DNA of 64,000 bases from Pseudonocardia kunmingensis (GTDB taxonomy: Bacteria > Actinomycetota > Actinomycetes > Mycobacteriales > Pseudonocardiaceae), in the NCBI RefSeq assembly GCF_006716445.1, contig NZ_VFPA01000001.1:620001-684000 (forward strand), read 5' to 3'. Positions 16,274 to 25,535 of the stretch are shown here, in pieces. The stretch's first letter is position 1. The number at the start of each line of letters is the position of its first letter. The notes under the pieces are model-generated. The model did no database searches, had not been told where the DNA came from, and was given only the letters and a program-made list of their open reading frames with translations. A program made the position numbers and the translations under genes.

Positions 16274-17545
16274 ATGCCCGCAGTCGCGACCGCATACGAA
16301 CACCTCCACGAGGCGTTCGACGAATTGCGGCAGGCCGCGGAATCAGGACTGGCCTCGGATTCCGAGCTGTTGTCGGTGCTCACCCTCAGCGAGGGCCTCT
16401 CCCGGCAGTTGGAGCACCTCACAGTCGCCACGACGGCCATCCTGCAACGTCGTGGGACCTTCGCCGAACGCGGCTACCGCGACACCACCGGCGCGTTGAC
16501 CGACCTACTCGGCTGTGACCGGCACGAAGCCCACCGCCGCGTCCTCGCCGCCGAACAGGCGTGCGAGCAGATCGGCCTCGACGGCACCATGCTCCCCGCC
16601 CGGCTGCCGGCCACCGCGAAGGCGTTCGCCGCCGGGCAAGCCGGTCTGCGTCACGTCGAGGTCATCGCCGGCCTGCTGAACACCCCGGCGGCGGGGCGGC
16701 TCACCGACGCCCAACGCGGCGGGCTGGAAGAACAACTCGCCGCCCTGGCCGGCGAGTACCGGCCCACGCAACTGCGCAACCTCGGTGCCCAGCTGATCGA
16801 AGCCCTCGACGACGACGGCCCCGAACCCGACGACACCCCACCCGCCCCGGTCAACGCACTGCACCTGCGTCGTCACCGCGACGGATCCGGCGGGAAGATC
16901 ACCGGCCGGTTCGAGGACGCAGCCATGTTCGACGCGATCGCCACCGTCATCGACGCCAACTCCACACCCCTCGGCCGCGACGACCAGCGCCCCACCGCAC
17001 AACGCCAGGCCGAAGCGTTGGCCGATGCCTGCGGGTACGTCCTCGCCCACGGCGAGGCCGACACCCTGCCCGACACCGGCGGCCGCCGGCCGCAGCTCAA
17101 CGTCATCATCCGACTGGAGGACCTGGAGCAGCGGGCACGGTCGGCGATGCTGGACTTCGGCGGCACCCTCACCCCCGAGTCACTGCGCATGCTCGCCTGC
17201 GACGCCGCCGTCGTCCCGATCGTCATGAACGGCGGCGGACAACCCCTCGATGTGGGCCGCTCCACCCGGGTCATCCCCGACGGACTACGCCGCGCGGTCA
17301 CCGCCCGCGACCGCGGATGCGCCCACCCCGGCTGCGATCGTCCGCCGGCCTGGTGCGAAATCCACCACATCCTCGAATGGGAACACGACGGCCACACCGT
17401 GCTGTGCAACCTGGTGATGTTGTGCAAGGCGCACCACCGCCTGATCCACCATTCCGGATGGACGGTCCAGATGCGGGACGGGAGACCGGAGTTCATCCCC
17501 CCGAAGTGGATCGATCCGCAGCAACGACCCCGGCGGAATCCCTGA
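16274..17545 (+). CDS. 13E12-repeat (DUF222) HNH endonuclease
   Basis: 423 residues. The DUF222 domain spans about residues 10-310 (SRQLEHLTVATTAILQRRG, GCDRHEAHRRVLAAEQ), and the C-terminal HNH domain reads CAHPGCDRPPAWCEIHHILEW..HTVLCNLVMLCKAHHRLIHH, with paired cysteines and catalytic histidines intact. The family is multicopy in actinobacteria; whether members are domesticated or mobile nucleases is unsettled. The LexA box upstream predicts SOS induction. Transcription probably starts at or next to ATG 16274, so the message may be leaderless. Confidence 0.9.
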   Translation: MPAVATAYEHLHEAFDELRQAAESGLASDSELLSVLTLSEGLSRQLEHLTVATTAILQRRGTFAERGYRDTTGALTDLLGCDRHEAHRRVLAAEQACEQIGLDGTMLPARLPATAKAFAAGQAGLRHVEVIAGLLNTPAAGRLTDAQRGGLEEQLAALAGEYRPTQLRNLGAQLIEALDDDGPEPDDTPPAPVNALHLRRHRDGSGGKITGRFEDAAMFDAIATVIDANSTPLGRDDQRPTAQRQAEALADACGYVLAHGEADTLPDTGGRRPQLNVIIRLEDLEQRARSAMLDFGGTLTPESLRMLACDAAVVPIVMNGGGQPLDVGRSTRVIPDGLRRAVTARDRGCAHPGCDRPPAWCEIHHILEWEHDGHTVLCNLVMLCKAHHRLIHHSGWTVQMRDGRPEFIPPKWIDPQQRPRRNP

Positions 17546-17581
17546 GGCGGCCTTCTCGATTCGGCCACCTGGAAGCGTAGC

Positions 17582-18172
17582 TCAGGTCCTCCCTTCCACG
17601 ACCGGGGCCGTGCTGTCGCGTACCGCGGGGGCCGTCTCGGTCAGCACGGCAACGGCGATCAGAACCCAGAGGACCTCCCAGCCCGTCAGCACCCACAGGG
17701 AGGCGACGGCGGGCGGTCCGCCCGAGGCCGCGATGACCGGGGTCATGACGACGAAGACGTAGGCTCCCAGCACGAGGGGGACGTACCTGCGCCAGCTGCT
17801 CCAGAGACCGGTGCGGATCACCGCGATGCCGGCCAGGACCAGGCCGAGCCCGACGAGGACCGGCGCGATGGTGAACAGGGTGTTGCTGAGCGCGGGGCTG
17901 CCCTCGGTGCCGACCTCGGCCACGGCCAGCAGCAGCGCGCCGAGACCGGCCGCGGCGAGACCGATCCGTGCGAGCAGTTCCCCGCCGGCGGCGCCGCACA
18001 GGGCCAGCGCCACGACGGCGGCGAGCTCGCCGAGGTGGATGATGCCGCGGGGCAGGTGGGCCCAGCCCGGGTCCGGGAGGCCTGCCAGCAGGGCAAGGGT
18101 GTAGACCACCGCGAGACCGGTGATCACCACGGCGATCGTGGCCGCGGTTCGGCTCTGACGGAGACGGTTCAT
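17582..18172 (-). CDS. Uncharacterised polytopic membrane protein
   Basis: 196 residues with about six hydrophobic segments (AATIAVVITGLAVVYTLALL at the start, LLARIGLAAAGLGALLLAVAEV in the middle, WEVLWVLIAVAVLTETAP at the end). I recognise no family. The C-terminus is a short soluble tail. ATG 18172 has GGGAG upstream. It follows the DUF6777 gene by 103 nt on the same strand and may share its transcript. It could help localise that protein, but this is speculation. Confidence 0.75.
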   Translation of the reverse strand: MNRLRQSRTAATIAVVITGLAVVYTLALLAGLPDPGWAHLPRGIIHLGELAAVVALALCGAAGGELLARIGLAAAGLGALLLAVAEVGTEGSPALSNTLFTIAPVLVGLGLVLAGIAVIRTGLWSSWRRYVPLVLGAYVFVVMTPVIAASGGPPAVASLWVLTGWEVLWVLIAVAVLTETAPAVRDSTAPVVEGRT

Positions 18173-18275
18173 GGGTGCGCTCCCGAGATGAGTGGTGGAA
18201 GGGACGGAGCCGGGCTCCGGTCCGTGCCGTGAACTGGAGCCCGGGCTCTGGTTGGGCCGGTGATTCCGGTCGGGT

Positions 18276-20129
18276 TCAGCCGCCTTCCCCTGGCTGGCCG
18301 TCGGTGTCCGGCTGCTCGGTGTTCTCGTCCTGTGGTGACGGGCCCTCGGGCGGCTGCTGGTCGCTGCCGTCGGCGCCTTGTGGCGATTGCCCCGCGCCGG
18401 GCGCGGGTTGCTCGGGCTCGGCCTCGATGGCCCCGTTGTCGGGAGCGGGTTCCTCGGGCTCGGCCTCGGTGGCCGGTTCGGGCGGGTTCTCGCAGCCGGG
18501 CTGCTCCGGGCGGGCGGCGTCGGGGCAGGCCGACGGCTGCTCGAGCGGCACGCCGTTGTCCGGGCCGAGCTGCTGCTCGGGCTCGCCGGGCCGGGCTCCC
18601 CCACCGGGCTCGGCCTCCGCGGGCGGCATCGGCGGGTCGACGGGCTTGTCGCCGTCCTGCGGCGTCTCACCCTGCGGGTTCGCTCCGACCTCGCCGGCCT
18701 TGTCGCCGTTGCCGACCTCGTTGCCGTCGCGCGGCTTGGGCTTCTTCACCGGCCCCTGCTCGGCGGCCTCCTCGGACTTCTTGGCCACCTCCTCGGCGTG
18801 CGCCGCACCCCCCTCGGCGCTCGTCGCCGCAGACCCGGCGTACTTCGCCTGGTCGGCCTTCTCCCGTGCGGTCGCTTCGGCGGCCTCGAAGTCCTTCTTC
18901 GCCTGAGCCGTCTCGGCAGCAACCTTGCTATAGGCGTCTGTGAGCTGGTTGTAGGTTCGCTTCGCCTGCTCCCGCGCAGTCAGGTTTTCGGGCGTCGGGT
19001 ACTTTTCGTAAGCCTTGATCGCCTCGTACACGGCCAGCTCGGCCGGGAGGAGAGCATTCGCGAGCGCCTCGTGCATTTTCTCCTTGGCATCGAAGGCGCC
19101 CTTCGCCTTCTCCATCTCCAGCTGGGCCTGGCCGGCCTCCTGGTTCAGCCGGTCGGCCTTCGCGCGGGCTTCGGTCGCGCCCTTGCGGGCCTGCTCCGCC
19201 AGCTGCCGCGCGTCCGCCGCCGCCTTGTCGAGCTTCTCCTGCTCCTTGATCTCTGCCGGTGTCGGACCGGTGGGCTTGCCGCCGTTGCACTTGTCCGAGT
19301 CCGGGTGCCGCGTGCAGTAGCCGCCTTCCTCACCGGGCCAGTGCTTGCCGGGGCGGTGGCCCGACCCGCCGTTCTTGACGTTCACCACGGTGTAGTTCTG
19401 GACGACCGTGGACGCGGGCCGGACATAGGTGACCGTGGCCGGCTGGAAGTGCCCCCAGGCGGGGCCGGCGTGGCCGGCCTGCGGGTACGACTGGGCCTCG
19501 CTCAGCGGGTTGCCGCTGAAGCACTTGACCCTGGGTTCGCCGTAGCCGTTGACGAACACCGAGGTGCCGGCCTGCAGCACGGCCGGGTAGGCGAAGAAGG
19601 TGCCGTCCTCGTACCCGTAGCTGGTCACCGCGGTGTCCGAGCGCAGCACGACCGGGTTCAGGCTGTGGACGTAGCCGGGGATGTCCGCGGTGGCGATCCC
19701 GACGGCCTCCGCCCACGCGGCTGCCTTCGTCGGGTCGGTCTGCAGGTTGGCCAGCAGCGACGGGCTGTCACAGCTGGGTTCGTCGCCGGTCTCGCCGTAG
19801 AGCCCCTGGGTGTCGCCGGTGAACTCGCCGCCGGTGCCCGCCGGTGGGGTGATCCCGGCCTGGTCGGCGCCGACCGGCGTCATGAACGGGCTGGTTCCCG
19901 CCGTGGAGACGGGCTCGAGCTGCACCTGGGCGGCCACCGGCCGCACCTGTCCCGTGCCGGGCGCCTGAACGGCCCAGTACACCCCACCGGCGAGCGCCAA
20001 CGCGATCGCGCCCGCCGCCGCGAGTGCGATCTTCGGGTACCCGGGTCGTCGATGTTCGGACGTGCTGCTCCCGGGCCGGGACGGCGGGTTCGCCCCCTGG
20101 TTGCGGTCCGGTCCTCGGACGTGGTTCAT
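18276..20129 (-). CDS. DUF6777 membrane-anchored coiled-coil protein
   Basis: 617 residues. A short basic, Pro-rich cytoplasmic head precedes one membrane helix (IALAAAGAIALALAGGVYWAV, about residues 34-54). An extracellular DUF6777 domain (about residues 75-235) contains GDTQGLYGETGDEPSCDSP and VKCFSGNPLSEAQ with conserved cysteines. An Ala/Lys/Glu-rich coiled coil (about 285-420) and a long Pro/Glu/Gln/Gly-rich, probably disordered tail follow. ATG 20129 has GAGGAG upstream. The layout suggests a cell-surface protein projecting through the wall. Function unknown. The coiled-coil segment has less biased codon use than its surroundings, so the C-terminal half may have a different history. Confidence 0.85.
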   Translation of the reverse strand: MNHVRGPDRNQGANPPSRPGSSTSEHRRPGYPKIALAAAGAIALALAGGVYWAVQAPGTGQVRPVAAQVQLEPVSTAGTSPFMTPVGADQAGITPPAGTGGEFTGDTQGLYGETGDEPSCDSPSLLANLQTDPTKAAAWAEAVGIATADIPGYVHSLNPVVLRSDTAVTSYGYEDGTFFAYPAVLQAGTSVFVNGYGEPRVKCFSGNPLSEAQSYPQAGHAGPAWGHFQPATVTYVRPASTVVQNYTVVNVKNGGSGHRPGKHWPGEEGGYCTRHPDSDKCNGGKPTGPTPAEIKEQEKLDKAAADARQLAEQARKGATEARAKADRLNQEAGQAQLEMEKAKGAFDAKEKMHEALANALLPAELAVYEAIKAYEKYPTPENLTAREQAKRTYNQLTDAYSKVAAETAQAKKDFEAAEATAREKADQAKYAGSAATSAEGGAAHAEEVAKKSEEAAEQGPVKKPKPRDGNEVGNGDKAGEVGANPQGETPQDGDKPVDPPMPPAEAEPGGGARPGEPEQQLGPDNGVPLEQPSACPDAARPEQPGCENPPEPATEAEPEEPAPDNGAIEAEPEQPAPGAGQSPQGADGSDQQPPEGPSPQDENTEQPDTDGQPGEGG

Positions 20130-20225
20130 CCGGTTCTCCTCAGGTGGACAGGTCGGCCATGTGCACAGGGGTCTCGAACCCGAGCTCGTGGAGCTCCCGG
20201 TGGCCGGCGACGGCCCGGCGCTGGT

Positions 20226-20498
20226 TCATGGCGCTGACGGATATGCGTGCGGCTCGAGGACGGTGACCCGGTGGATCACCGTGATCGGCAGGCCGGCCCG
20301 GCGGGCGGCCTTGCGGATCGCCTCGGGGGTCGGCGCCTCGTAGAGGCAGAAGAGGCACGTGCTTCCCGAGTCCACGTAGCTGTACAGCCAGGCCACGCCG
20401 AGCTCGGTGTTGGTCAGGACGATCTGCGACACCGGGTGCTCGACGAGGAAGGCGCCGAGGCCCTCCGGAAGCACGCGTTCGATCAAGTACCGAGGCAC
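20226..20498 (-). CDS. DUF4242 family protein
   Basis: 90-residue ferredoxin-like-fold protein: PRYLIERVLPEG, then SYVDSGSTCLFCLYEAPTPEAIRKAARRAGLPI with a CLFC pair, and closing VIHRVTVLEP. This pattern is DUF4242; a Streptomyces relative (SCO4226) binds nickel, so metal binding is possible but unproven here. It lies upstream of the DUF6777 gene on the same strand with a 96-nt gap, so they may form an operon. Confidence 0.85.
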   Translation of the reverse strand: MPRYLIERVLPEGLGAFLVEHPVSQIVLTNTELGVAWLYSYVDSGSTCLFCLYEAPTPEAIRKAARRAGLPITVIHRVTVLEPHAYPSAP

Positions 20499-20636
20499 CG
20501 CACCCTCCCGGTCCCGCTGATGTCGAGCGGAGACACTAGAAGTCGGTCGGTGTCGGACTCATCGGGCGGGACACCCCAGATTCACCGGGCTCGCACCCCA
20601 AGTACGCCGCGTGCCCGGCCGGTGACGGAGCAGAGC

Positions 20637-23327
20637 TCAGCGATCGTTCCCGCCGAACACGGCGCGCACGGCGTCCGCGCGGCTGTGCACGCCGAGCACG
20701 GTGAGCGCGGCGCCGACGTGGTGATCGACGGTCTTCGGGGACAGGTGGAGGCGCGCGGCGATCTGCGGCCCGGTCAGCCCCTCGGCCACCAGACGGAGGA
20801 TCTCGAGCTGCCGGGTGGTCAGCCCGTGCGGGTTGCCCCGGGTCGCCGCCCGGGGCCCCCGGGCTCCCGAGCGCACTCCCCTTGCCCGCAGCCGCGCCGC
20901 CGCGATGCGCTCGGCGGCATGCGCGCCGAACGCGGCGAACGTCTGCCGCGCCTGCAGGAGCGCGGGCACGTCACCGGTGAGCCGGGCGAGCGCCGCGTCG
21001 TACGGGCAGCCACGCTCCTCCCACCGCTGGGCAGCCGACCGCCACTCCCCGGCCAGTTCCAGGGCGACCGGTCCCGCGGCGCGGACGGCAGGGACGTCGC
21101 CGCCGGACAAGAAGACCCAGCGGGCGAGCTCGCCGGTGAGCCAGGGATCGGTGTGGCCGGTGGCGGCGCCGAGCCCCTGGTGTGCCTCGGCCGATGCCCG
21201 CTCGTCGTCGCCCTCCAGCCACGCCGCCTCGGCCCGGAACGCCCTGGCCAGCAGGGTCATGTTCGGCTCGGGAACGGCGAGCGCCTCGGCCAGCGGTTCG
21301 CACGCCTCCGGATCGCCTCGACGGGCGCGGATCAGGCCGAGCACCGCGAGCGGCAACACCCGCGCGACGGGCGGTGGGCCGGGGTGATCGAGAACTGCCG
21401 CGGCGGTGGCGGCCGCCTCGTCCCACCGGCCGTCCTGCAGGAGGCGGTAGCTGTGCTGCGCACGGTTCACCGCACCGAAGCTCAGCAGGTCCCGATCCGT
21501 CGACAACCGCTCCAGCAGGTCGTACGCCGCGTCGGCACGGCCGTGGTCACGGTGCCATGCCGAGCACATCCCCATCAGCATCGTCATGAACGCCGCGGCG
21601 TCGACGAACCCAGCGTGCAGCGCGCCGTCCCGAGCCGCCTCGGCCTCCGTCCACGCGGCCTCGGGATCCCCGTCCTCGGCGCAGACGAACCGGGTCAGGG
21701 CGAGGTGGAACCGCGCCTCCCAGACGGTCTCCGGATCCTCGAGCTCGCGGCCGAGAGCGATGGTGCGTTCCGCGTAGCGCCGCGCGTTCGCGACACCGCT
21801 CTGGCTGAGCGTGCCGAGCCGGCACATGTTGACGTACGCCTCCGCCAGCTCGCGGGACGGCGGCAGATCGTCGAGAGCCCGGACCGCGCCGTCCCCGATC
21901 TCCACGGCCTCGGCGCACCGGCCCAACGGCCACAACACGTACGACAGCCAGCGCAGGTCGTCTCCCTCCCGCAGCCGATCCCCCGCCGCATGGCGCAGCT
22001 CCGCGGCGGAGCGCAGCGCGGTAGCCGCGTCGGTGAGCTCGTTGGCCACGGCCGCGACCTGGCCGAACTGCTCCACCAGGGAGTGACGCTGCCCGGGCGG
22101 CAGCCCTGAGCAGACCGCCACGGCGCGACGCAGGTGGGCGGCCGCCTCGCGATAGGCGCCCACAGCAGCCGCCATGCGCGCCGCGGCGGGTGCGTGCACG
22201 AGTACCGCCCCTACGTCCCCGGCGGCCGCCGCGTGGTGGGCCAGCACGGCGCTGTCCTCTCCGCCTACCGGGTCGGTCCGGAGCAGCTCGAGGACCTGAG
22301 CGTGCAGGCTCGCCCGACGCGCATGCGGGATCGTGTCCAGCATCGCCCTGCGAGCCAGCTCGTGCCGGAAGCCGAGCCCGCCCGCCGACGCTCGCAGCAG
22401 GCCGGCGCTCAGCAGGTCGTCGGCCGCCGTCAACGCCTGGCCGCTGAGGCGGACGACGAGGGGCACCGGGGCCGGCGAACCGAGAATCGCCACGGCCTCG
22501 GCGACGTCCCGCGCGGCGGTGGAGACCCGGCTCAGCCGGGCCGCCACGGCGTCGGCGACGCTCTCCGGAATCCCCGCTCCGCCGGCGGCCAGCACCTCGG
22601 TCACGTAGAAGGGGTTGCCCCCGGTCACCTGGTACAGCTGATCGACGTCCAGCCCTCTGCCCGCCGCGAGCCGGGCCACGGCGGGCAGGCTCAACAGCTC
22701 GATCGCCTCGCGATACACGCCCGGCACGCCCGCCAGATGTCCGAACAGCACGCGGAGCGGGCGGTTCGGGGCGATCTCGTCGTCGCGATAGGAGGCGACG
22801 ACGAGGACGCGGCACCGGCTCAGCCGCCTGGCCAGCAGGCAGAGCAGGTCGAGGGATGCCTCGTCCGCCCAGTGCAGGTCCTCCAGCACCACGACGGTGC
22901 TGGTGCGGGCTTCGAACTCCGTCCTCAACAGCCGGAGGACGTGCGACAGACCGCCCGGTGAGCCCGACGCGCGGGCCATCTCGCGTTCGACGTCCCCGCC
23001 GAGGCCGGGCGCGACGTCCAGCCACGGCCCCAACGGTCTCGGCGTGCTCAACGGGTCGCACCACCCGGTCAGGACCTCGGCCGTGGTGCGCGCCGTCAGC
23101 GCGAACCGGTCGAGCACCGCGGTCTTCCCGACGCCGGCCTCGCCGTGCAGGAACACCAGCCGTCCCGTGCCGCGATCGGCCCGCGCCAGGTGGTCGGCGA
23201 GCGCGCCGAGCACGCCCTCCCGTTCGAGGAGCACCTGTTCCCCAGGATCTGCCGAGGTCACGTCGACCGCCCCGGAGGGGGCGCACCACGTCCGCGCGAC
23301 CGTGCACGCCGGGTGCGAGACCTGCAC
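20637..23327 (-). CDS. LuxR-family (LAL) transcriptional regulator with AAA ATPase
   Basis: About 896 residues. The N-terminal STAND-type ATPase has Walker A LHGEAGVGKT and Walker B VVVLEDLHWAD. The middle is alpha-helical repeat (TPR-like) sequence from about residue 350 to 800. The C-terminal LuxR helix-turn-helix reads LTTRQLEILRLVAEGLTGPQIAARLHLSPKTVDHHV. LAL regulators sense a small ligand and activate biosynthetic or catabolic operons. The start is uncertain: GTG 23327 gives a Cys-containing extension unlike the family, GTG 23261 begins closer to the conserved LLEREGVLGAL. It may control the DUF4242-DUF6777 genes that follow 138 nt downstream. Confidence 0.88.
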   Translation of the reverse strand: MQVSHPACTVARTWCAPSGAVDVTSADPGEQVLLEREGVLGALADHLARADRGTGRLVFLHGEAGVGKTAVLDRFALTARTTAEVLTGWCDPLSTPRPLGPWLDVAPGLGGDVEREMARASGSPGGLSHVLRLLRTEFEARTSTVVVLEDLHWADEASLDLLCLLARRLSRCRVLVVASYRDDEIAPNRPLRVLFGHLAGVPGVYREAIELLSLPAVARLAAGRGLDVDQLYQVTGGNPFYVTEVLAAGGAGIPESVADAVAARLSRVSTAARDVAEAVAILGSPAPVPLVVRLSGQALTAADDLLSAGLLRASAGGLGFRHELARRAMLDTIPHARRASLHAQVLELLRTDPVGGEDSAVLAHHAAAAGDVGAVLVHAPAAARMAAAVGAYREAAAHLRRAVAVCSGLPPGQRHSLVEQFGQVAAVANELTDAATALRSAAELRHAAGDRLREGDDLRWLSYVLWPLGRCAEAVEIGDGAVRALDDLPPSRELAEAYVNMCRLGTLSQSGVANARRYAERTIALGRELEDPETVWEARFHLALTRFVCAEDGDPEAAWTEAEAARDGALHAGFVDAAAFMTMLMGMCSAWHRDHGRADAAYDLLERLSTDRDLLSFGAVNRAQHSYRLLQDGRWDEAAATAAAVLDHPGPPPVARVLPLAVLGLIRARRGDPEACEPLAEALAVPEPNMTLLARAFRAEAAWLEGDDERASAEAHQGLGAATGHTDPWLTGELARWVFLSGGDVPAVRAAGPVALELAGEWRSAAQRWEERGCPYDAALARLTGDVPALLQARQTFAAFGAHAAERIAAARLRARGVRSGARGPRAATRGNPHGLTTRQLEILRLVAEGLTGPQIAARLHLSPKTVDHHVGAALTVLGVHSRADAVRAVFGGNDR

Positions 23328-23619
23328 AGCAGCACCCGCCGCCCGGACCCGGCCGCGGCACCGTCCAGGTGCTCGGCCACCACCCCCGGCAGCGCGTCCC
23401 GCTCCATGAGCGCCACGGGACGAGTATCGGGCCGTTCACCCGCGCCGACCAGCCCCGATGCGCCCGTTGACCGATCGGCCGCGCGCATTCCGGCCGCGTC
23501 CACTGGGCCGGTCGCCAGACGGCGGCGGAGGTGCCACGCTCGCGGATCGGACCGCGCACCCGCCGGGCTCCTTGCGCGGCGAGCACGGCGCCCGCAGATC
23601 TCGTGAGGACGGGGACGAC

Positions 23620-24423
23620 ATGAGCGTCAACGAAGCGTGGAACGCCGCCGCGGCGTACGAGCGCTACATCGGCCGGTGGAGCCGCCGGATCGCCGAGCCC
23701 TTCGTGAGTTCGCTGGACGCGCCGGCCGGTCTGCATTGGCTCGACGTCGGCTGCGGCACCGGTGCGCTCACGACTGCGGTTCTGCGGGCGACGCAGCCGA
23801 CCGAAGTCCGGGGGATCGACCCGTCCGAGAACTTCGTGAGGCACGCACGTGATCGCCTGACCGGCACGGGAGCGCAGTTCGCGACGGGCGACGCCCGCGC
23901 GCTGCCCGTCCCCGATGCCCGGTTCGACGCCGTGGTGAGCGGGCTGGTGCTCAACTTCGTCCCCGAGCCCGAGAGCGCCGCCGCCGAGATGGCCAGGGTC
24001 GCGACCCCGGAGGGTGTGGTCGCCGCCTACGTCTGGGACTACGCCGACGGCATGGTGATGATCCGCCACTTCTGGGATGCGGCCACCGCCCTCGATCCCG
24101 GCGTCGCCGACCGGGCGGAGGGCCGGCGGTTCCCGCTGTGCCGACCGGATCCGCTGCGCGCGCTCTGGACCGGCGCCGGCCTCACCGATGTCACCGTGGA
24201 GGCGATCGAGGTGGTCACCGTGTTCCGTGACTTCGACGATCTCTGGACACCCTTCCTCGGCGGGCAGGGGCCCGCTCCCGGGTACGTCACGACGCTTGAC
24301 GACGATCACCGGTCCGCCCTGCGCGACCTGTTGCGCGAACGTCTGCCAGTTGCGCCGGACGGGTCGATCACCCTGTCCGCGCGGGCGTGGAGTGTGCGCG
24401 GGTACCGCCCCGAGAACGGGTAA
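23620..24423 (+). CDS. Class I SAM-dependent methyltransferase
   Basis: 267 residues. Motif I LDVGCGTGALT lies at about residues 44-54, the acidic residue after strand 2 in VRGIDPSENFV, and motif IV around FDAVVSGLVLNFVPEP, all of the UbiE/BioC-type fold. Relatives methylate quinones, lipids or small molecules; the substrate here is unknown. ATG 23620 sits at the first residue of typical homologues (MSVNEAWNAAAAYERYIGRW), although an upstream frame is open. It is convergent with the small gene at 24453. Confidence 0.82.
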   Translation: MSVNEAWNAAAAYERYIGRWSRRIAEPFVSSLDAPAGLHWLDVGCGTGALTTAVLRATQPTEVRGIDPSENFVRHARDRLTGTGAQFATGDARALPVPDARFDAVVSGLVLNFVPEPESAAAEMARVATPEGVVAAYVWDYADGMVMIRHFWDAATALDPGVADRAEGRRFPLCRPDPLRALWTGAGLTDVTVEAIEVVTVFRDFDDLWTPFLGGQGPAPGYVTTLDDDHRSALRDLLRERLPVAPDGSITLSARAWSVRGYRPENG

Positions 24424-24452
24424 CTGCTCGCTGTAGAGGCGCCGCCCCGTTC

Positions 24453-24695
24453 TCAGCGACGCCGCTCGCGTTCCTCGCGGTAGACGAACTCGACGAACTC
24501 AGCCGCATGGCTGCAGGGCGAGCCGTCCCAGCCCACCCGGCTGGGATCGATGCCGTCCACGCGCTGGATCCCGTTCCGGTCCTCGACCACCACCCACGCC
24601 GCCACGGGGTTGTAGGTCGTCGCGCCTCCTTCTCGGTACACCGCGTAGTAGCCCGCGGCTGGAACGATGTGCGTGATCTTGTCACTTGGTCGCAT
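24453..24695 (-). CDS. Small hypothetical protein downstream of TetR
   Basis: 80 residues, no membrane segment: VPAAGYYAVYREGGATTYNPVAAWVVVEDR, ending in a charged tail (FVYREERERRR). No family recognised. ATG 24695 is preceded by AAGGGAGAG, and its first codons overlap the end of the TetR gene by 14 nt, which indicates translational coupling. It may be a partner or modulator of the TetR regulator. Confidence 0.65.
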   Translation of the reverse strand: MRPSDKITHIVPAAGYYAVYREGGATTYNPVAAWVVVEDRNGIQRVDGIDPSRVGWDGSPCSHAAEFVEFVYREERERRR

Positions 24696-25476
24696 CTCGG
24701 GCTCTCCCTTCACATGCCTGCACGTCGGAGCGTCCTCGCGGACGCAGGCCGGCGAGGACGATGTCCAGACCCTCGTCGAGTTCTCGTTCGCCGTCGTATG
24801 CGGCGAGTTCGCCGGCCAGCGCGCGCAGCCGCGGGAACTCGCGGACCGGCAGCCGGTAGAGGCCCAGCCGCAGCAGGTCGTCGCTCTCGTCCGGATCCTG
24901 CACGCGTTCCTGCAGCTCGTTGAGCACGTGCCCGTAGAGGAACCCCATGTAGAGCCGGTAGGCGTGCAGCGCGCCACGCCCGTCGAAGCCGGCTCCGATG
25001 AGCAGGTCCAGCAGGGCCTCGAGCGGGCGCAGCGTGCCGAGCGGGCGCATGGCCAGCGGGGTGGCCAGCGGGCGGGTCACCAGCAGCGGCACGACGTGCG
25101 GGTGGGCGAGGGCGAGCGCCCGGAAGGCGTGCGCGGTGCGCCGCAGCGCGTTCTCCCAGTCATCACCCTCGGGCACGGCCGGGACCGTCAGCTCGGACAG
25201 CACGAGATCGACCACGCCGTCGAGCAGTGCCTCCTTGCTGGACGCGTGCCGGTAGAGCCGCATCGGGTCACGGCCGAGCGCCTTGCCGAGCCGGCGCATG
25301 GACAGCGCCTCGACCCCGTCGGCGTCGATCAGCGCCAGCGCCGTGGTGAGCATCTCGGCGCGGGACAACCCGGAACGTCGCCCGACCGCCGATCGAGCAG
25401 CCCCTGCGCCGCCGTTCCGTGTGGCGTCACCGTCCACCCTGCCCACCTCCGTGCTCGTCACCGTGTGCTGCCCCAC
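24682..25476 (-). CDS. TetR-family regulator, divergent from desaturase
   Basis: 264 residues. An unstructured head of about 35 residues leads to the TetR helix-turn-helix (SRAEMLTTALALIDADGVEALSMRRLGKALGRDPMRLYRHASSKEALLDGVVDLV) and a TetR_C-type ligand domain. GTG 25476 is the longest start, GTG 25461 an alternative. A near-perfect 24-bp palindrome at 25512-25535 lies in the divergent promoter, so it likely represses both itself and the desaturase, plausibly sensing acyl-CoA as desaturase-linked TetR proteins elsewhere do; this is inference. Confidence 0.82.
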   Translation of the reverse strand: MGQHTVTSTEVGRVDGDATRNGGAGAARSAVGRRSGLSRAEMLTTALALIDADGVEALSMRRLGKALGRDPMRLYRHASSKEALLDGVVDLVLSELTVPAVPEGDDWENALRRTAHAFRALALAHPHVVPLLVTRPLATPLAMRPLGTLRPLEALLDLLIGAGFDGRGALHAYRLYMGFLYGHVLNELQERVQDPDESDDLLRLGLYRLPVREFPRLRALAGELAAYDGERELDEGLDIVLAGLRPRGRSDVQACEGRARDATK

Positions 25477-25482
25477 CTCCGG

Positions 25483-25535
25483 TTGAAGTACGAACCGCTA
25501 CACCGTAGTGTCTACATCATAGCGCTATGTCGTAG
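25483..25535 (+). promoter_or_regulatory. Desaturase promoter and TetR operator
   Basis: TTGAAG (25483-25488) and TAGTGT (25506-25511), 17 nt apart, make a plausible promoter towards the desaturase. The adjoining palindrome at 25512-25535 has 12-nt arms CTACATCATAGC and GCTATGTCGTAG (10 of 12 pairs; centre CATAGCGCTATG perfect). A further partial half GATGTAGTGCTAC follows to 25554. It would sit just past the transcription start, where a TetR repressor could block elongation or initiation. Confidence 0.65.

Noticed and set aside
18276..18800. Repetitive Pro/Glu/Gln coding sequence as a DNA repeat array or CRISPR
   Set aside because: Repeats are irregular at DNA level and in frame with a protein tail; no constant repeat-spacer structure anywhere in the window.
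18378..20237. Plus-strand open frame of about 620 codons opposite the DUF6777 gene
   Set aside because: Leu/Gly/Arg-rich shadow; the minus strand has a ribosome site, membrane helix and recognisable domain.
21547..24309. Minus-strand open frame of about 920 codons overlapping the LuxR and methyltransferase genes
   Set aside because: Low-complexity Arg/Gly/Ala sequence out of frame with both real genes.
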